A DNA stretch of 64,000 nt, from assembly GCF_000701445.1 (NCBI RefSeq), contig NZ_JNIX01000002.1, positions 52,853 through 116,852 of the forward strand, in the 5' to 3' direction. Position numbers and translations under genes: made by a program. Positions within the stretch are counted from its first letter, which is position 1; every line of letters starts with the position of its first letter. Under the pieces are notes generated by a model. It ran no database searches, was not told the origin of the DNA, and saw nothing but the letters and a program-made list of their open reading frames with translations. This document shows, in pieces, positions 44,744 to 54,893 of the stretch. The DNA is from Brevundimonas bacteroides DSM 4726. GTDB taxonomy: Bacteria > Pseudomonadota > Alphaproteobacteria > Caulobacterales > Caulobacteraceae.

Positions 44744-45993
44744 ACCAGCTCGCCGCGCAGCAGCTTCGGCAGATCGCCTGTCGCGCCGCCGGCCTCGCCC
44801 ATGAAGGCCTTTCGCAGCGGCGCGATGCGGTTGACCGCCGCCATGCCGAGATCGCGGGCCAGCCGGGCCGGCGCGATGTCGTTGGAAAACAGCCGCACGA
44901 AGCCGTCGAACCCGGCCGCCAGGGCCAGGATGTCGAAGCGCCGCCAGCGGGCGTAGCGATCCAGCACCGTCTCCGATCCGACGTCCTCGCCGAGCCGGGC
45001 GGCTTCGATCAAGACCTCGGCCAGGGCGGCGGTGTCCTTCAATCCCATGTTCAGGCCTTGGCCCGCCACCGGATGCACCCCGTGGGCCGCGTCGCCGATC
45101 AGGGCCGTCCTCGGCCCCGTCAGCTTGGTCGCCAGCTCCAGAGCCAGCGGGTAGACGAAGCGCGGCCCCTCCGGCCGGGCCTCGCCCAGGAACTCGCCGA
45201 AGCGGCGCATGAGGTGCGAGCGGAAGGCGGCGTCGGAACAGTCGCGCAGCGCCTCGGCGGCCTTCGTCGTCTCGGTCCAGACGAGGCTGGCCCGCTGCTC
45301 GGTCAAGGGCAGGATGGCGAACGGTCCGCCGGGCAGGAAGTATTCGTGCGCCACATTGCCGTGGTCGTGGTCCAGCCGCACCGTCGCGACCACGCCGGAC
45401 TGGCCATAGCCCCAGCCGACCGTCTCGATCCCGGCGGCCTTCCTGACCAGAGAGCCGCGACCCTCGGCTCCCACGATCAGCGGCGCGGTCAATGCGCGGC
45501 CGTCCTTCAGCGTCACCACCGCCCGCGCGCCCGAGCCGTCGACCGTCTCGACGGCGGCCGGGGCCATCAGCTCGACCGTGCTGTCGGCCAGCACCTCGGC
45601 CAGGGCCGCGCGGATGCGGCGGTTCTCGACCATGTATCCGAGGGGTTCGCCGCCGGTCGCGTCGCCGACCTCCTCGGCGTCGAAGCGCAGGAAGGCGGGC
45701 GAGCCTGATTTCGACGCCGCGCCGGGCCGGCGGCCGTCCGTCACCAGAATGCGGTCCATGCGGCAGGCGTGCGGCCGCAAGCGCTCGCCCAGGCCCAGGG
45801 CGTCGAGCATCCGGAAGGTCGACCAGGCGATGGCCGTCGATCGCCCGTCGAAGGTCTCGGCCAGCTGGGCCGAGAACGGCTGCGGATCGATCAGGGCGAC
45901 CTTCAGGCCCCCGCTCGCCGCCGCGAGCGCAAAGGTCGCCCCCGCGAGGCCAGCGCCGGCGACGATCACGTCATGGGTCTGCGATGCGGTCAT
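44740..45993 (-). CDS. UbiH/UbiF/Coq6-family FAD hydroxylase
   Basis: A 417-aa flavin monooxygenase of ubiquinone biosynthesis. The FAD motif is VIVAGAGLAGATFALAAASGGLKVALID, the DG motif LIVGAEGRGSLVRKAAGI, and the second FAD motif ALIGDAAHGVHPVAGQGLNMGLKD. It hydroxylates the ring of the quinone precursor. Which position (UbiF, H, I or L) cannot be judged from motifs. The frame starts at ATG 45993, 57 bp from the ctpA stop region. Confidence 0.92.
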   Translation of the reverse strand: MTASQTHDVIVAGAGLAGATFALAAASGGLKVALIDPQPFSAQLAETFDGRSTAIAWSTFRMLDALGLGERLRPHACRMDRILVTDGRRPGAASKSGSPAFLRFDAEEVGDATGGEPLGYMVENRRIRAALAEVLADSTVELMAPAAVETVDGSGARAVVTLKDGRALTAPLIVGAEGRGSLVRKAAGIETVGWGYGQSGVVATVRLDHDHGNVAHEYFLPGGPFAILPLTEQRASLVWTETTKAAEALRDCSDAAFRSHLMRRFGEFLGEARPEGPRFVYPLALELATKLTGPRTALIGDAAHGVHPVAGQGLNMGLKDTAALAEVLIEAARLGEDVGSETVLDRYARWRRFDILALAAGFDGFVRLFSNDIAPARLARDLGMAAVNRIAPLRKAFMGEAGGATGDLPKLLRGELV

Positions 45994-46050
45994 GCCGACA
46001 CGCTAGAGGGACGCAGCCAGAGGGTCGAGAGCCGCGTCGCCGCAGCGAGC

Positions 46051-47421
46051 CTACTCCTCCGTCGTGTCTCCCAGCGCGGCCGTTTCGATGCCGGGGGCGG
46101 TCGGATCGGTGACGACGATCCCCTCGGGCGCGGCGGCGAGGTGGGTCAGGTCGCCCCGGGCGCGGAGCACGTCCAGCGCGCGCTGGAGCTGGTAGTCGGC
46201 GTCTTCGTCGTAGTCCGGACCCGGCGCCTCGCGCGGGGTGTGCGGTCCGCGCCGCTCCGCGCCGATGGAGGCGTCCAGCGCCGTGGCGTAGGCCGCCTCG
46301 GAATAGACGAAGCTGGAGCGGGAGACGATGCGGGCCTCGGCCTCGGTGCGGGCCACCTCCAGATCCGGCTCGATGCCGATCTTCTGGATCGAGCGACCCG
46401 ACGGCGTGTAATAGCGCGCCGTGGTGATCGAGAGCGCTCCGTCCTGGCCGCCGCGCAGGGGGATGACGGTCTGGACCGAGCCCTTGCCGAAGCTGGTCAG
46501 GCCGACCAGCGTGGCCCGCTCCTGATCCTGAAGGGCGCCGGCCACGATCTCGGACGCCGAGGCCGAGCCGTAGTTGATCAAGACTACGATCGGCAGGCCG
46601 CCCGACAGGTCGCCGGGGCGGGCGGCGTAGCGTTCGATCTGATCGGCGCGGCGGCCCCGCTGGCTGACGATCTCACCGCGTTCCAGGAAGGCGTCGGACA
46701 CGTCGATGGCGGCTGTCAGCAGACCGCCGCCGTTGTTGCGCAGGTCCAGCACATAGCCCTGGATGTTCGGGTTCTGGGACTTGAGCCGCTCGATGACCTC
46801 GCCCAATTCGCGGCCGGTGTTCTCGTTGAAGGTGGCGACCCGCAGGTAGCCGAAGTCGCCTTCCATGCGGCCGGTGACGCTGTCGACCGTGATGACCTCG
46901 CGCACCAGGGTCACCTCCAGCGGGTCGGAGCCGTCGCGCAGGAAGGTGACATTGACCGAGGTGCCGATCGCGCCGCGCAGCTTCTCGGAGACCTCGGACA
47001 CCGTCAGGCCGGCCGCGTTCTGGCCGTCGATGACCGAGATGACGTCGCCCGCCTGCACCCCGGCCTTGGCGGCGGGGCCGTCGTCCATCGGCGAGATGAC
47101 CTTCACCAGGCCGCCCTCGGTGGTGATGGTCAGGCCGACGCCGGAGTATTCGCCGGAGGTCCGCTCCTGAAGGTCGTCGAAGCCGTCCGGCGCGAGGTAG
47201 TTCGAATGCGGGTCGAGCGCGGTCATCATGCCCGCCAGCGCCGCCTCGATCAGCTTCTTGTTGTCGACGGGAACGACATAGGCTTGTTCGATCACCGCCA
47301 GGGTGTCGCCGAACAGCTGGAGCATCCGGAAGGTCTCGTTCCGGGGCGTCTGGCTGGCCACGGCGGCGGCGGAAAGGCTCAGCGCCGCGACGGCGGCTCC
47401 GGCGACGAGAAGTCTGCGCAT
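46051..47421 (-). CDS. ctpA: S41-family C-terminal processing peptidase
   Basis: A 456-aa periplasmic serine protease. It has a signal peptide (MRRLLVAGAAVAALSLSAAAVA), then LAGMMTALDPHSNYLAPDGF and a PDZ domain near residues 95-175 (GVGLTITTEGGLVKVISPMDDGPAAKAG). The peptidase core has LDLRNNGGGLL, catalytic Ser in NYGSASASEIVAGAL and Lys in FGKGSVQTVIPL. Ctp proteases often trim peptidoglycan hydrolases; here the gene follows envC, an activator of such enzymes, 267 bp upstream on the same strand. Confidence 0.95.
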   Translation of the reverse strand: MRRLLVAGAAVAALSLSAAAVASQTPRNETFRMLQLFGDTLAVIEQAYVVPVDNKKLIEAALAGMMTALDPHSNYLAPDGFDDLQERTSGEYSGVGLTITTEGGLVKVISPMDDGPAAKAGVQAGDVISVIDGQNAAGLTVSEVSEKLRGAIGTSVNVTFLRDGSDPLEVTLVREVITVDSVTGRMEGDFGYLRVATFNENTGRELGEVIERLKSQNPNIQGYVLDLRNNGGGLLTAAIDVSDAFLERGEIVSQRGRRADQIERYAARPGDLSGGLPIVVLINYGSASASEIVAGALQDQERATLVGLTSFGKGSVQTVIPLRGGQDGALSITTARYYTPSGRSIQKIGIEPDLEVARTEAEARIVSRSSFVYSEAAYATALDASIGAERRGPHTPREAPGPDYDEDADYQLQRALDVLRARGDLTHLAAAPEGIVVTDPTAPGIETAALGDTTEE

Positions 47422-47688
47422 TCGGTCTCTTTCAGCGTCCGCCGGGGCGGACGGAGGGAGGATGGAGCGGGATCGTCGCGATCAATCGTGGCGGCCCCGC
47501 GTCCGGTGGATAAAATCAGCGTCACGCGGCGGAGGGAAGGGGATTCCCGCCCCCGTCGAATGAGAGTCCGGCGAAAGGGTTGGAGTGACTCTCACTTCTC
47601 TCACTCCGGGCACCGGATCGCGTCGATATGGCAGACAAACGCAGCATCACCGATCGCCGCGTCAAATCCGGCCGCATGCGAGGCCGGT
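47422..47688. other. 267-bp gap between envC and ctpA
   Basis: No gene is convincing. The stretch has small inverted repeats, TGAGAGT with ACTCTCA and GGAGTGA with TCACTCC, near 47560-47610. They may mark an operator or the end of the envC transcript. The ctpA promoter should be here. Confidence 0.4.
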
Positions 47689-48762
47689 TCAGAAAAATGG
47701 CGCCGGATCGACCGGGCGGTCGCTTCGCCGGAGTTCCAGATAGACCTCGCCGCCGGCCTCGGCGCGGCCCAGCGACTGCCCGTCAGCGACCCTCTGGCCG
47801 GGTTCGACCGCGACCGTATCGAGACCCGCCACCACGGCCCGCCAGCCGTCGCCCAGATCCAGGATCACCACCTCGCCCCAGCCGCTGAGAGGGCCGGCGT
47901 GATCCACGCGCCCGCCCGCCGGGGCGGCGACGCCTCCCGACGCGGTCCAGCGCCAGCCTTGCGAGCGCGCGCCGTCCGCGCCCTGACCGAAGCGGACGGA
48001 TGGCGGACCGGCGACCGGGGCGGTCAGGCGATTGCGACCGGCGGGCAGGCGACTGGCCGGGGCGTCGGCCTCCGCAGCGGCGGACACGGGCGTAGCGCCG
48101 AGGGCTCGAATCCGGTTTTCCAGAGTGCGGGCAGCGCGCTCGGCCCGCTCGGCGTCGGCGCGCAGCACGGCCAGAAGGGCGGTTCTGCGAGCCGAAAGGC
48201 TTTCGATCTCGGCACGGCGGTCGCCCTGCGCGCTTTCGGTGGTCAGCAGCCGCTCTGACGAGAGGACGGCGAGGCGACGGATGCGGCCGACCTCGGCCTG
48301 GCGGGCGGCGAGCGTGTCGGCGCGGGCGCGCAGGTCCGGGGCCATGGCCGTCATCAGGATGGCGGCGCGCACGGTGTCCACGGCGCGATCGGCGGGGATC
48401 AGCAGCGGCGGCGGTGGGCGGCGGCTCATCAGCTGGAGCGCGGACAGGAGCCGCATCTGGCTGTCGCGCGCCCTGGACAGCTCCGACACGATGGCGGCCT
48501 CGCGCCGGCCGAGTTGCGCGAGTCTCGCGCGCTGCGCCGCCAGTTCCTGATCGCCTGAGGCCACGTCGCTTTCCAGCGTGGCCAGTTCGCGGTCCAGCGC
48601 GGTGATCTCGCCGCGCGCGGCCTCGGCGTCGGCGCGCAGGCGCCGCGCGCGCACCTGTTCGTCACGATAGCGGGCCTGGAGCTGCTCCAGATCCTCCTGC
48701 ACGGCGGCCGCGGCCGGCAGGGCGGCCAGCAGGACGGCGGCGAGGATGGCGAGGCGCTTCAT
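47689..48762 (-). CDS. envC: EnvC-like murein hydrolase activator
   Basis: A 357-aa exported protein. The signal peptide is MKRLAILAAVLLAALPAAAA. A long coiled coil follows (about residues 22-235: EDLEQLQARYRDEQVRARRLRADAEAARGE), then a C-terminal LytM-like domain: GVAAPAGGRVDHAGPLSGWGEVVILDLGDGWRAVVAGLDTVAVEPGQRV, ending in VYLELRRSDRPVDPAPFF. The metal ligands of active LytM enzymes are missing, as in EnvC, which activates amidases at the septum. It is coupled to rlmH (TGATG). Confidence 0.88.
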   Translation of the reverse strand: MKRLAILAAVLLAALPAAAAVQEDLEQLQARYRDEQVRARRLRADAEAARGEITALDRELATLESDVASGDQELAAQRARLAQLGRREAAIVSELSRARDSQMRLLSALQLMSRRPPPPLLIPADRAVDTVRAAILMTAMAPDLRARADTLAARQAEVGRIRRLAVLSSERLLTTESAQGDRRAEIESLSARRTALLAVLRADAERAERAARTLENRIRALGATPVSAAAEADAPASRLPAGRNRLTAPVAGPPSVRFGQGADGARSQGWRWTASGGVAAPAGGRVDHAGPLSGWGEVVILDLGDGWRAVVAGLDTVAVEPGQRVADGQSLGRAEAGGEVYLELRRSDRPVDPAPFF

Positions 48763-49226
48763 CAGTCGCGATGATAGGGCGATCCGGCCAGGATCGTCAC
48801 CGCGCGATAGAGTTGTTCGGCCAGCATGGCGCGGGCCAGTGCATGGGGCCAGGTCTGGGGCCCGAAGGCGAGCGTGGACCGGGCGGTCGCCAGCACCGAG
48901 GCGTCGAGCCCATCCGCCCCGCCGATGGCAAAGACCAGACGGCGCTCGCCCCGGTCGCGCAGCCGGGCGATGTGGTCGGCGAAGGTGCGGCTGGAATAGG
49001 TCTTGCCGCGTTCGTCGCAGGCGATCAGGTGCGAACCTTCGGCCGCCGTCAGGATCAGCTCGGCCTCGGGCCCCTTGCCGGGCTTTCGGGGTTCAAGATC
49101 GACCAGATCGAGCGGGCCGAGCCCCAGCGGACGACCAGCGGCGGTCGCGCGGGCGGCGTAGTCGGCCGCGAGCTCGGCTTCCGGACCGCGACCGGCCCGA
49201 CCGATGGCGAGGATGGCCACTTTCAC
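48762..49226 (-). CDS. rlmH: 23S rRNA pseudouridine-1915 N3-methyltransferase
   Basis: A 154-aa SPOUT methyltransferase that modifies pseudouridine 1915 in helix 69. Motifs are VFAIGGADGLDASVLATA (SAM-binding knot) and LARAMLAEQLYRAVTILAGSPYHRD (the invariant C-terminus). The GTG start at 49226 gives VKVAILAIGRAGRGPEAEL, the family N-terminus, 7 nt after the rsfS stop. An open frame to 49301 upstream overlaps rsfS. The rsfS-rlmH pair is widely conserved. Confidence 0.95.
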   Translation of the reverse strand: MKVAILAIGRAGRGPEAELAADYAARATAAGRPLGLGPLDLVDLEPRKPGKGPEAELILTAAEGSHLIACDERGKTYSSRTFADHIARLRDRGERRLVFAIGGADGLDASVLATARSTLAFGPQTWPHALARAMLAEQLYRAVTILAGSPYHRD

Positions 49227-49233
49227 GCCCGGC

Positions 49234-49839
49234 TCAGGCCGAGGCGGGGGTCCGGTGCGCGCTGTCGACGGCCCAGATCTTCTCGATGTTGTAGAAGACA
49301 CGGACTTCGGGGCGGAACAGGTGGACGATCACGTCGCCGGCGTCGATCAGCACCCAGTCGCAGTGCGGCAGGCCCTCGACCTTGGCGCGGCCCATGCCGT
49401 GATCCTTGAGCGTGCGCAGCAGGTGGTCGGCGAGCGCGCCGACATGGCGGTGCGACCGGCCCGATGCCACGATCATGGTGTCGGCCATGGGCGATTTGCC
49501 CTTCAGGTCGATCAGGACGATGTCCTGGGCCTTGTCCTCGTCCAGCTTGGCCAGCACGGCCTGTTCAATCGGCGTGGAGCCCACCGGCAGCGGGGCCTCG
49601 CGGGTGAAGGGGGCGTCGTCGTCGTCGGGCTCATTGCCCTCGGACCCAGTGCCGAACAGGGAATAGTCGGAAGACTCGTCGTCTTCGGCCGCGCTCTCGT
49701 CGCCGTGCTCGGCGTGGAGGGGCTGGATGGGGTCGGCCTCATGCGCCGTATTGGAAACGGCGTCGTTTTGCGCGTCGTGCGCGGGCGGGGGGGTCAGCGG
49801 AGGGCTCCGGGAGTGATCACTAAAGCGGCTCTCTAGCAT
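49234..49839 (-). CDS. rsfS: Ribosomal silencing factor RsfS with acidic N-terminal extension
   Basis: The C-terminal 110 residues are RsfS: IEQAVLAKLDEDKAQDIVLIDLKGKSPMADTMIVASGRSHRHVGALADHLL, then CDWVLIDAGDVIVHLFRPEVRVFYNIEKIW. It binds L14 and blocks subunit joining in starvation. The first 85 residues are low-complexity and acidic (DESAAEDDESSDYSLFGTG), unlike the usual 105-150-aa proteins. ATG 49839 is the annotated start; a later start cannot be ruled out, but the extension has no stop and no better site is clear. It is 37 bp after nadD. Confidence 0.9.
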   Translation of the reverse strand: MLESRFSDHSRSPPLTPPPAHDAQNDAVSNTAHEADPIQPLHAEHGDESAAEDDESSDYSLFGTGSEGNEPDDDDAPFTREAPLPVGSTPIEQAVLAKLDEDKAQDIVLIDLKGKSPMADTMIVASGRSHRHVGALADHLLRTLKDHGMGRAKVEGLPHCDWVLIDAGDVIVHLFRPEVRVFYNIEKIWAVDSAHRTPASA

Positions 49840-49876
49840 GAAAGGGGCGCAGGGTCACCCGGGCAGGTTCGCAGCG

Positions 49877-50470
49877 CTATCTCTCGGGACGCGGTCCCTC
49901 GCCGCCTGCGCGGTTCTGAGCCCGCAACGCCGTGGAGGACGACGGGTTCAGCGGCGCTCGCAGATAGGTCCAGGCGGGGGCCTGCATGTGGGCCAGCAGA
50001 CGCGCCTCGCGCGACGAGACGCGATGGCCGGCGAAGCGCCGGGCGGCGGGCGCGGCGCGGCTTTCCAGCAGGGAGCCTGGCCGGGCCACGACGGCCACGG
50101 GCATCATCCGCATGATGTCGGTCCAGCCGCGCCAGCGGTGGAAGCTTTCCAGATTGTCCGACCCCATCAGCCAGACGAAGCGCACGCCGGGATGGCGCAG
50201 CGTCAGGGCTCGAAGCGTGTCGATGGTCCAGCGGGTGCCGGCGCGGGTCTCGAAGTCCGAGACGATCATGCGGGGGCCGGGCGCGACAGAGCGGGCCGAG
50301 GCCATCCGGTCGGCGAGCGGCGCGGTCTGGCCAGCATCCTTCAGCGGGTTCTGCGGCGAAACCAGCCAGACGACTCGGTCCAGATCGAGCCGCTGGAGCG
50401 CCGTCTCGGCGACATGGGCGTGGCCGTCGTGGGCCGGGTTGAAAGAGCCGCCGAACAGGCCCACGGCCAT
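49877..50470 (-). CDS. nadD: Nicotinate-nucleotide adenylyltransferase
   Basis: A 197-aa enzyme forming deamido-NAD from nicotinate mononucleotide and ATP. Motifs are GLFGGSFNPAHDGHAHVAETAL (HxGH nucleotide motif), VWLVSPQNPLKD, FVWLMGSDNLESFHRWRGW and the late NPSSSTALRAQ (the SSTxLR signature). Transcription continues to rsfS, rlmH, envC and ctpA on the minus strand. proA or obgE often precede it; here a 240-bp gap separates it from a plus-strand gene. Confidence 0.95.
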   Translation of the reverse strand: MAVGLFGGSFNPAHDGHAHVAETALQRLDLDRVVWLVSPQNPLKDAGQTAPLADRMASARSVAPGPRMIVSDFETRAGTRWTIDTLRALTLRHPGVRFVWLMGSDNLESFHRWRGWTDIMRMMPVAVVARPGSLLESRAAPAARRFAGHRVSSREARLLAHMQAPAWTYLRAPLNPSSSTALRAQNRAGGEGPRPER

Positions 50471-50710
50471 GCCGGCGGTCAGGTTCAGCCCGTCGCGGAG
50501 GATGCCTGATCGAGGTCCGATCGCCTGGGGCGCGGGTCCGGCGTGGAAGAAGGACAGGGCGGGCTCGGGGCTGCGGGGCTTATGCTCACGATGGAGCTAA
50601 CCACCGTGCTAACACGACGGATGGACCGTGTCGCCGGTCATGCTGCTGACAGGAGGCTGGCAGGAGACCCGCCCTAGCCTGCTTTCCCTGACAGACGGGG
50701 AGAGACCGTG

Positions 50711-52419
<1,709 letters not shown>

Positions 52420-52479
52420 TCCTGCGACCCCGTCCCATCTGCGCTATGGTCGTGATTCGGCATCAACGGGCGGGACGGC

Positions 52480-54807
52480 ATGGCGGAGGCCGACATCGCA
52501 TTTGCGGCGGCGGCGGGGGCGGCGGGACTGGCGCTGGCCGTCGGCGCCTGGGCCTGGCGCTTGCAGACCCAGACGCGAGCCCGGCTGGACGCGGCCGAGG
52601 CCGTTCGCGACGCCGCCGAGCGTCAGGCGGCGGCGGGTCTGGGAGCCGTGGCGGCCTTCGACGAGGTGCGGCTGGGACTGACGCCGGAAGAGACACCGAT
52701 CCTGCTGGGCGGCGAGGCGCAAATCGCCGCGGCGCGAAAGAGCTTGGCGGGAGACGCCCAGGGGACGACGGCGGTTGCGATCGCCGAGGCTCTGCATGCG
52801 CGCCACGGCGAGGCGATCGAGCAGCTGCTTGGCGAGGGGACGCCGTTTCGCGCGCGGGATTCCGAAAGCGGCTGGACGATCGAGGGCCGCACCGACGGCG
52901 GCGTGGCATGGCTGAGACTGAACGAACGCGTGGACCCCGCGAGCGCCGAACCTTCCCTGGGAGCCGGATTGATCGCCGAAGCCTCGCCGTCCCCCGCCTG
53001 GGTGCTGGACGGAGAAGGGGCTCTGATCTGGGCCAACCGGGCATGGATGAACGAGACCGGCTGCGACAGCCTTGAGGCTGCGCGCCGCCGTCGGGCGTCC
53101 TTCGACCGGGGGGCCGATCAGCTGGCCGCCGAAGCCGGGCGGGTCGGGACCCGGCAGGAGGGATTCCGCTGGACACCCGGCGACGGGCGCCGTCGCGCCT
53201 GGAAGATCATCGCCGAGCCCATCGGAGGTGTCGGCGGACCCGTGCTGGTCTTCGCCCTGGACGCCACGGAGGCGGAGGAGACGCGCGACACGCTGCGTCG
53301 CCACGTCGAGGCCCACGACGAGACCCTGAACCATCTGGCCGATGCGGTCGCCATCTTCGGCCCCTCGCGAAGGCTGGCCTTCCACAACACAGCCTTCCAG
53401 GCCCTGTTCGGGCTGGACGCGGCCTGGCTGGACGAACGGCCGACGCACGCCGAGCTTCTGGACCGGCTGCGTCAGCGCCGCATGCTGCCCGAGGTGGTTG
53501 ACTACGCCGGATGGAAGGCGCGCGAGCTGGAGTTCTACGGCTCGGCGGACGTGGCCCCGGATGAGAGCTGGTCCCTGCCCGACGGACGCACGCTACGCGT
53601 CGTGCGCCAGCCGCATCCGTTGGGGGGCATCCTTCTGCTGTTTTCGGACATTACGGGAGAGCTGAATCTGAGGAGCCGGTTCAACGCCCAGCTTCAGGTC
53701 CAGACGGCCACGTTGGACAAGTTGAACGACGCGGTCGCGGTGTTCGGCTCCGACGGGCGCCTGAGATTGCACAACGACGCGTTCGAGAGCTTCTGGCAGC
53801 TGTCGGCCGAACAGCTGCGCGACGCCGGCGAGTTCGACGCCATCGCCGCCCTTCTGAAGGCCCATTTGCCCGACGCGGCCCTGTGGCTGGAGCTGAAGGC
53901 GCGTGTGGCCGATCCCGATCCCGAAAGCCGCGTGCCGGTCTCGGGCGAAGGCCGCACCACAGACAACCGCATCGCCGCCTGGCAGACCCGGCCCCTGCCG
54001 GACGGGGCCACCCTGGTCGCCTTCTCGGACGTCACCGCCCGGCGCGAGCTGGAACAGGCCCTGGCCCAGCGTGAGGCAGCACTGAAGGAAACCCAGGCGC
54101 TGAAGCGGGAGTTCGTCGGCTCCGTCAGCTACGAGCTGCGCACGCCGCTCACGACCATCGTCGGCTATTCCGAACTGCTTGAAGCGATGGATGATCTGCC
54201 GGAACGCAGTCGCCAGCATGCGGGTGCCATCCGGGTCGCGGCCGGTCAGCTGGCGGCCTCAATCGACGACGTGCTCGACATGGCCCAGATCGACGCCGGC
54301 GAGATGGAGCTATCCCTAGACGACGTACGGCTGCGCGATCTGTTCGCCGAGGCCGTGGTCCGCCATCGTCCGCGCATTGAGGGCCGGGGCGCCAGCCTGA
54401 AGGCGATGGCTACCTCCAACCTACCGGTCCTGCGCGCAGATGCCCGGCGTTTAGGGCAAGCGATCGACCATCTCCTGGACAACGCCGCCCGCTCCGTTTC
54501 CGAAGGCGGTGCGGTGGTCCTGAAGGCCGAAGCCAACACCACCGAGGTTCGCATTCGGGTCGAGGACACCGGTCGGGGCATACCGTACCATCTGCAGGCG
54601 CATGTCTTCGACCGCTTCGTGAAGCGTGAGCGCGGGGGGCCAGGAGTGGGTCTGGCCCTGGTCAAGGCCTTGGTGGAGTTGCACGGCGGCTGGGCCGAGG
54701 TCGAGAGCGAGCCCGGAAAGGGCGCGGCTTTCATCCTGCATCTGCCGCTGGAGACTAAGGGCGCCGCCGCCGAGCCTGAACTCGCCCTTGGTCAAGGGCC
54801 CGTGTAA
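52480..54807 (+). CDS. divL: DivL-type cell-cycle kinase with Tyr phospho-site
   Basis: A 775-aa protein: N-terminal TM (IAFAAAAGAAGLALAVGAWAW), PAS-like sensor region to about residue 520, then a HisKA-like domain and an ATPase domain. The H-box reads FVGSVSYELRTPLTTIVGYSELLE with Tyr551 where a kinase has His; C. crescentus DivL has Tyr550 in the same context. The ATPase domain is intact: DHLLDNAARSV, VEDTGRGIP, GGPGVGLALVKALVELHGG. DivL reads DivK phosphorylation and controls CckA and so CtrA. Two GANTC sites (52381, 52454) lie upstream. Confidence 0.9.
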   Translation: MAEADIAFAAAAGAAGLALAVGAWAWRLQTQTRARLDAAEAVRDAAERQAAAGLGAVAAFDEVRLGLTPEETPILLGGEAQIAAARKSLAGDAQGTTAVAIAEALHARHGEAIEQLLGEGTPFRARDSESGWTIEGRTDGGVAWLRLNERVDPASAEPSLGAGLIAEASPSPAWVLDGEGALIWANRAWMNETGCDSLEAARRRRASFDRGADQLAAEAGRVGTRQEGFRWTPGDGRRRAWKIIAEPIGGVGGPVLVFALDATEAEETRDTLRRHVEAHDETLNHLADAVAIFGPSRRLAFHNTAFQALFGLDAAWLDERPTHAELLDRLRQRRMLPEVVDYAGWKARELEFYGSADVAPDESWSLPDGRTLRVVRQPHPLGGILLLFSDITGELNLRSRFNAQLQVQTATLDKLNDAVAVFGSDGRLRLHNDAFESFWQLSAEQLRDAGEFDAIAALLKAHLPDAALWLELKARVADPDPESRVPVSGEGRTTDNRIAAWQTRPLPDGATLVAFSDVTARRELEQALAQREAALKETQALKREFVGSVSYELRTPLTTIVGYSELLEAMDDLPERSRQHAGAIRVAAGQLAASIDDVLDMAQIDAGEMELSLDDVRLRDLFAEAVVRHRPRIEGRGASLKAMATSNLPVLRADARRLGQAIDHLLDNAARSVSEGGAVVLKAEANTTEVRIRVEDTGRGIPYHLQAHVFDRFVKRERGGPGVGLALVKALVELHGGWAEVESEPGKGAAFILHLPLETKGAAAEPELALGQGPV

Positions 54808-54893
54808 GCGGCGAATACCCATAAATCCTTTTGCAGCGAAGCGCGTTCTATGGTGCCCTCTCGCCTACCGGCGAATGCCGACAACAGGTCTTC

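Noticed and set aside
47628..47888. Small basic plus-strand ORF (MADKRSITDRRVKSGRMRGR)
   Set aside because: Most of it is antisense to envC and lacks a ribosome site or family; the leading part lies in the envC-ctpA gap but ends inside the shadow.
45769..48258. 829-residue plus-strand ORF opposite ubiH, ctpA and envC
   Set aside because: It spans three real genes on the other strand and has shadow-type composition.
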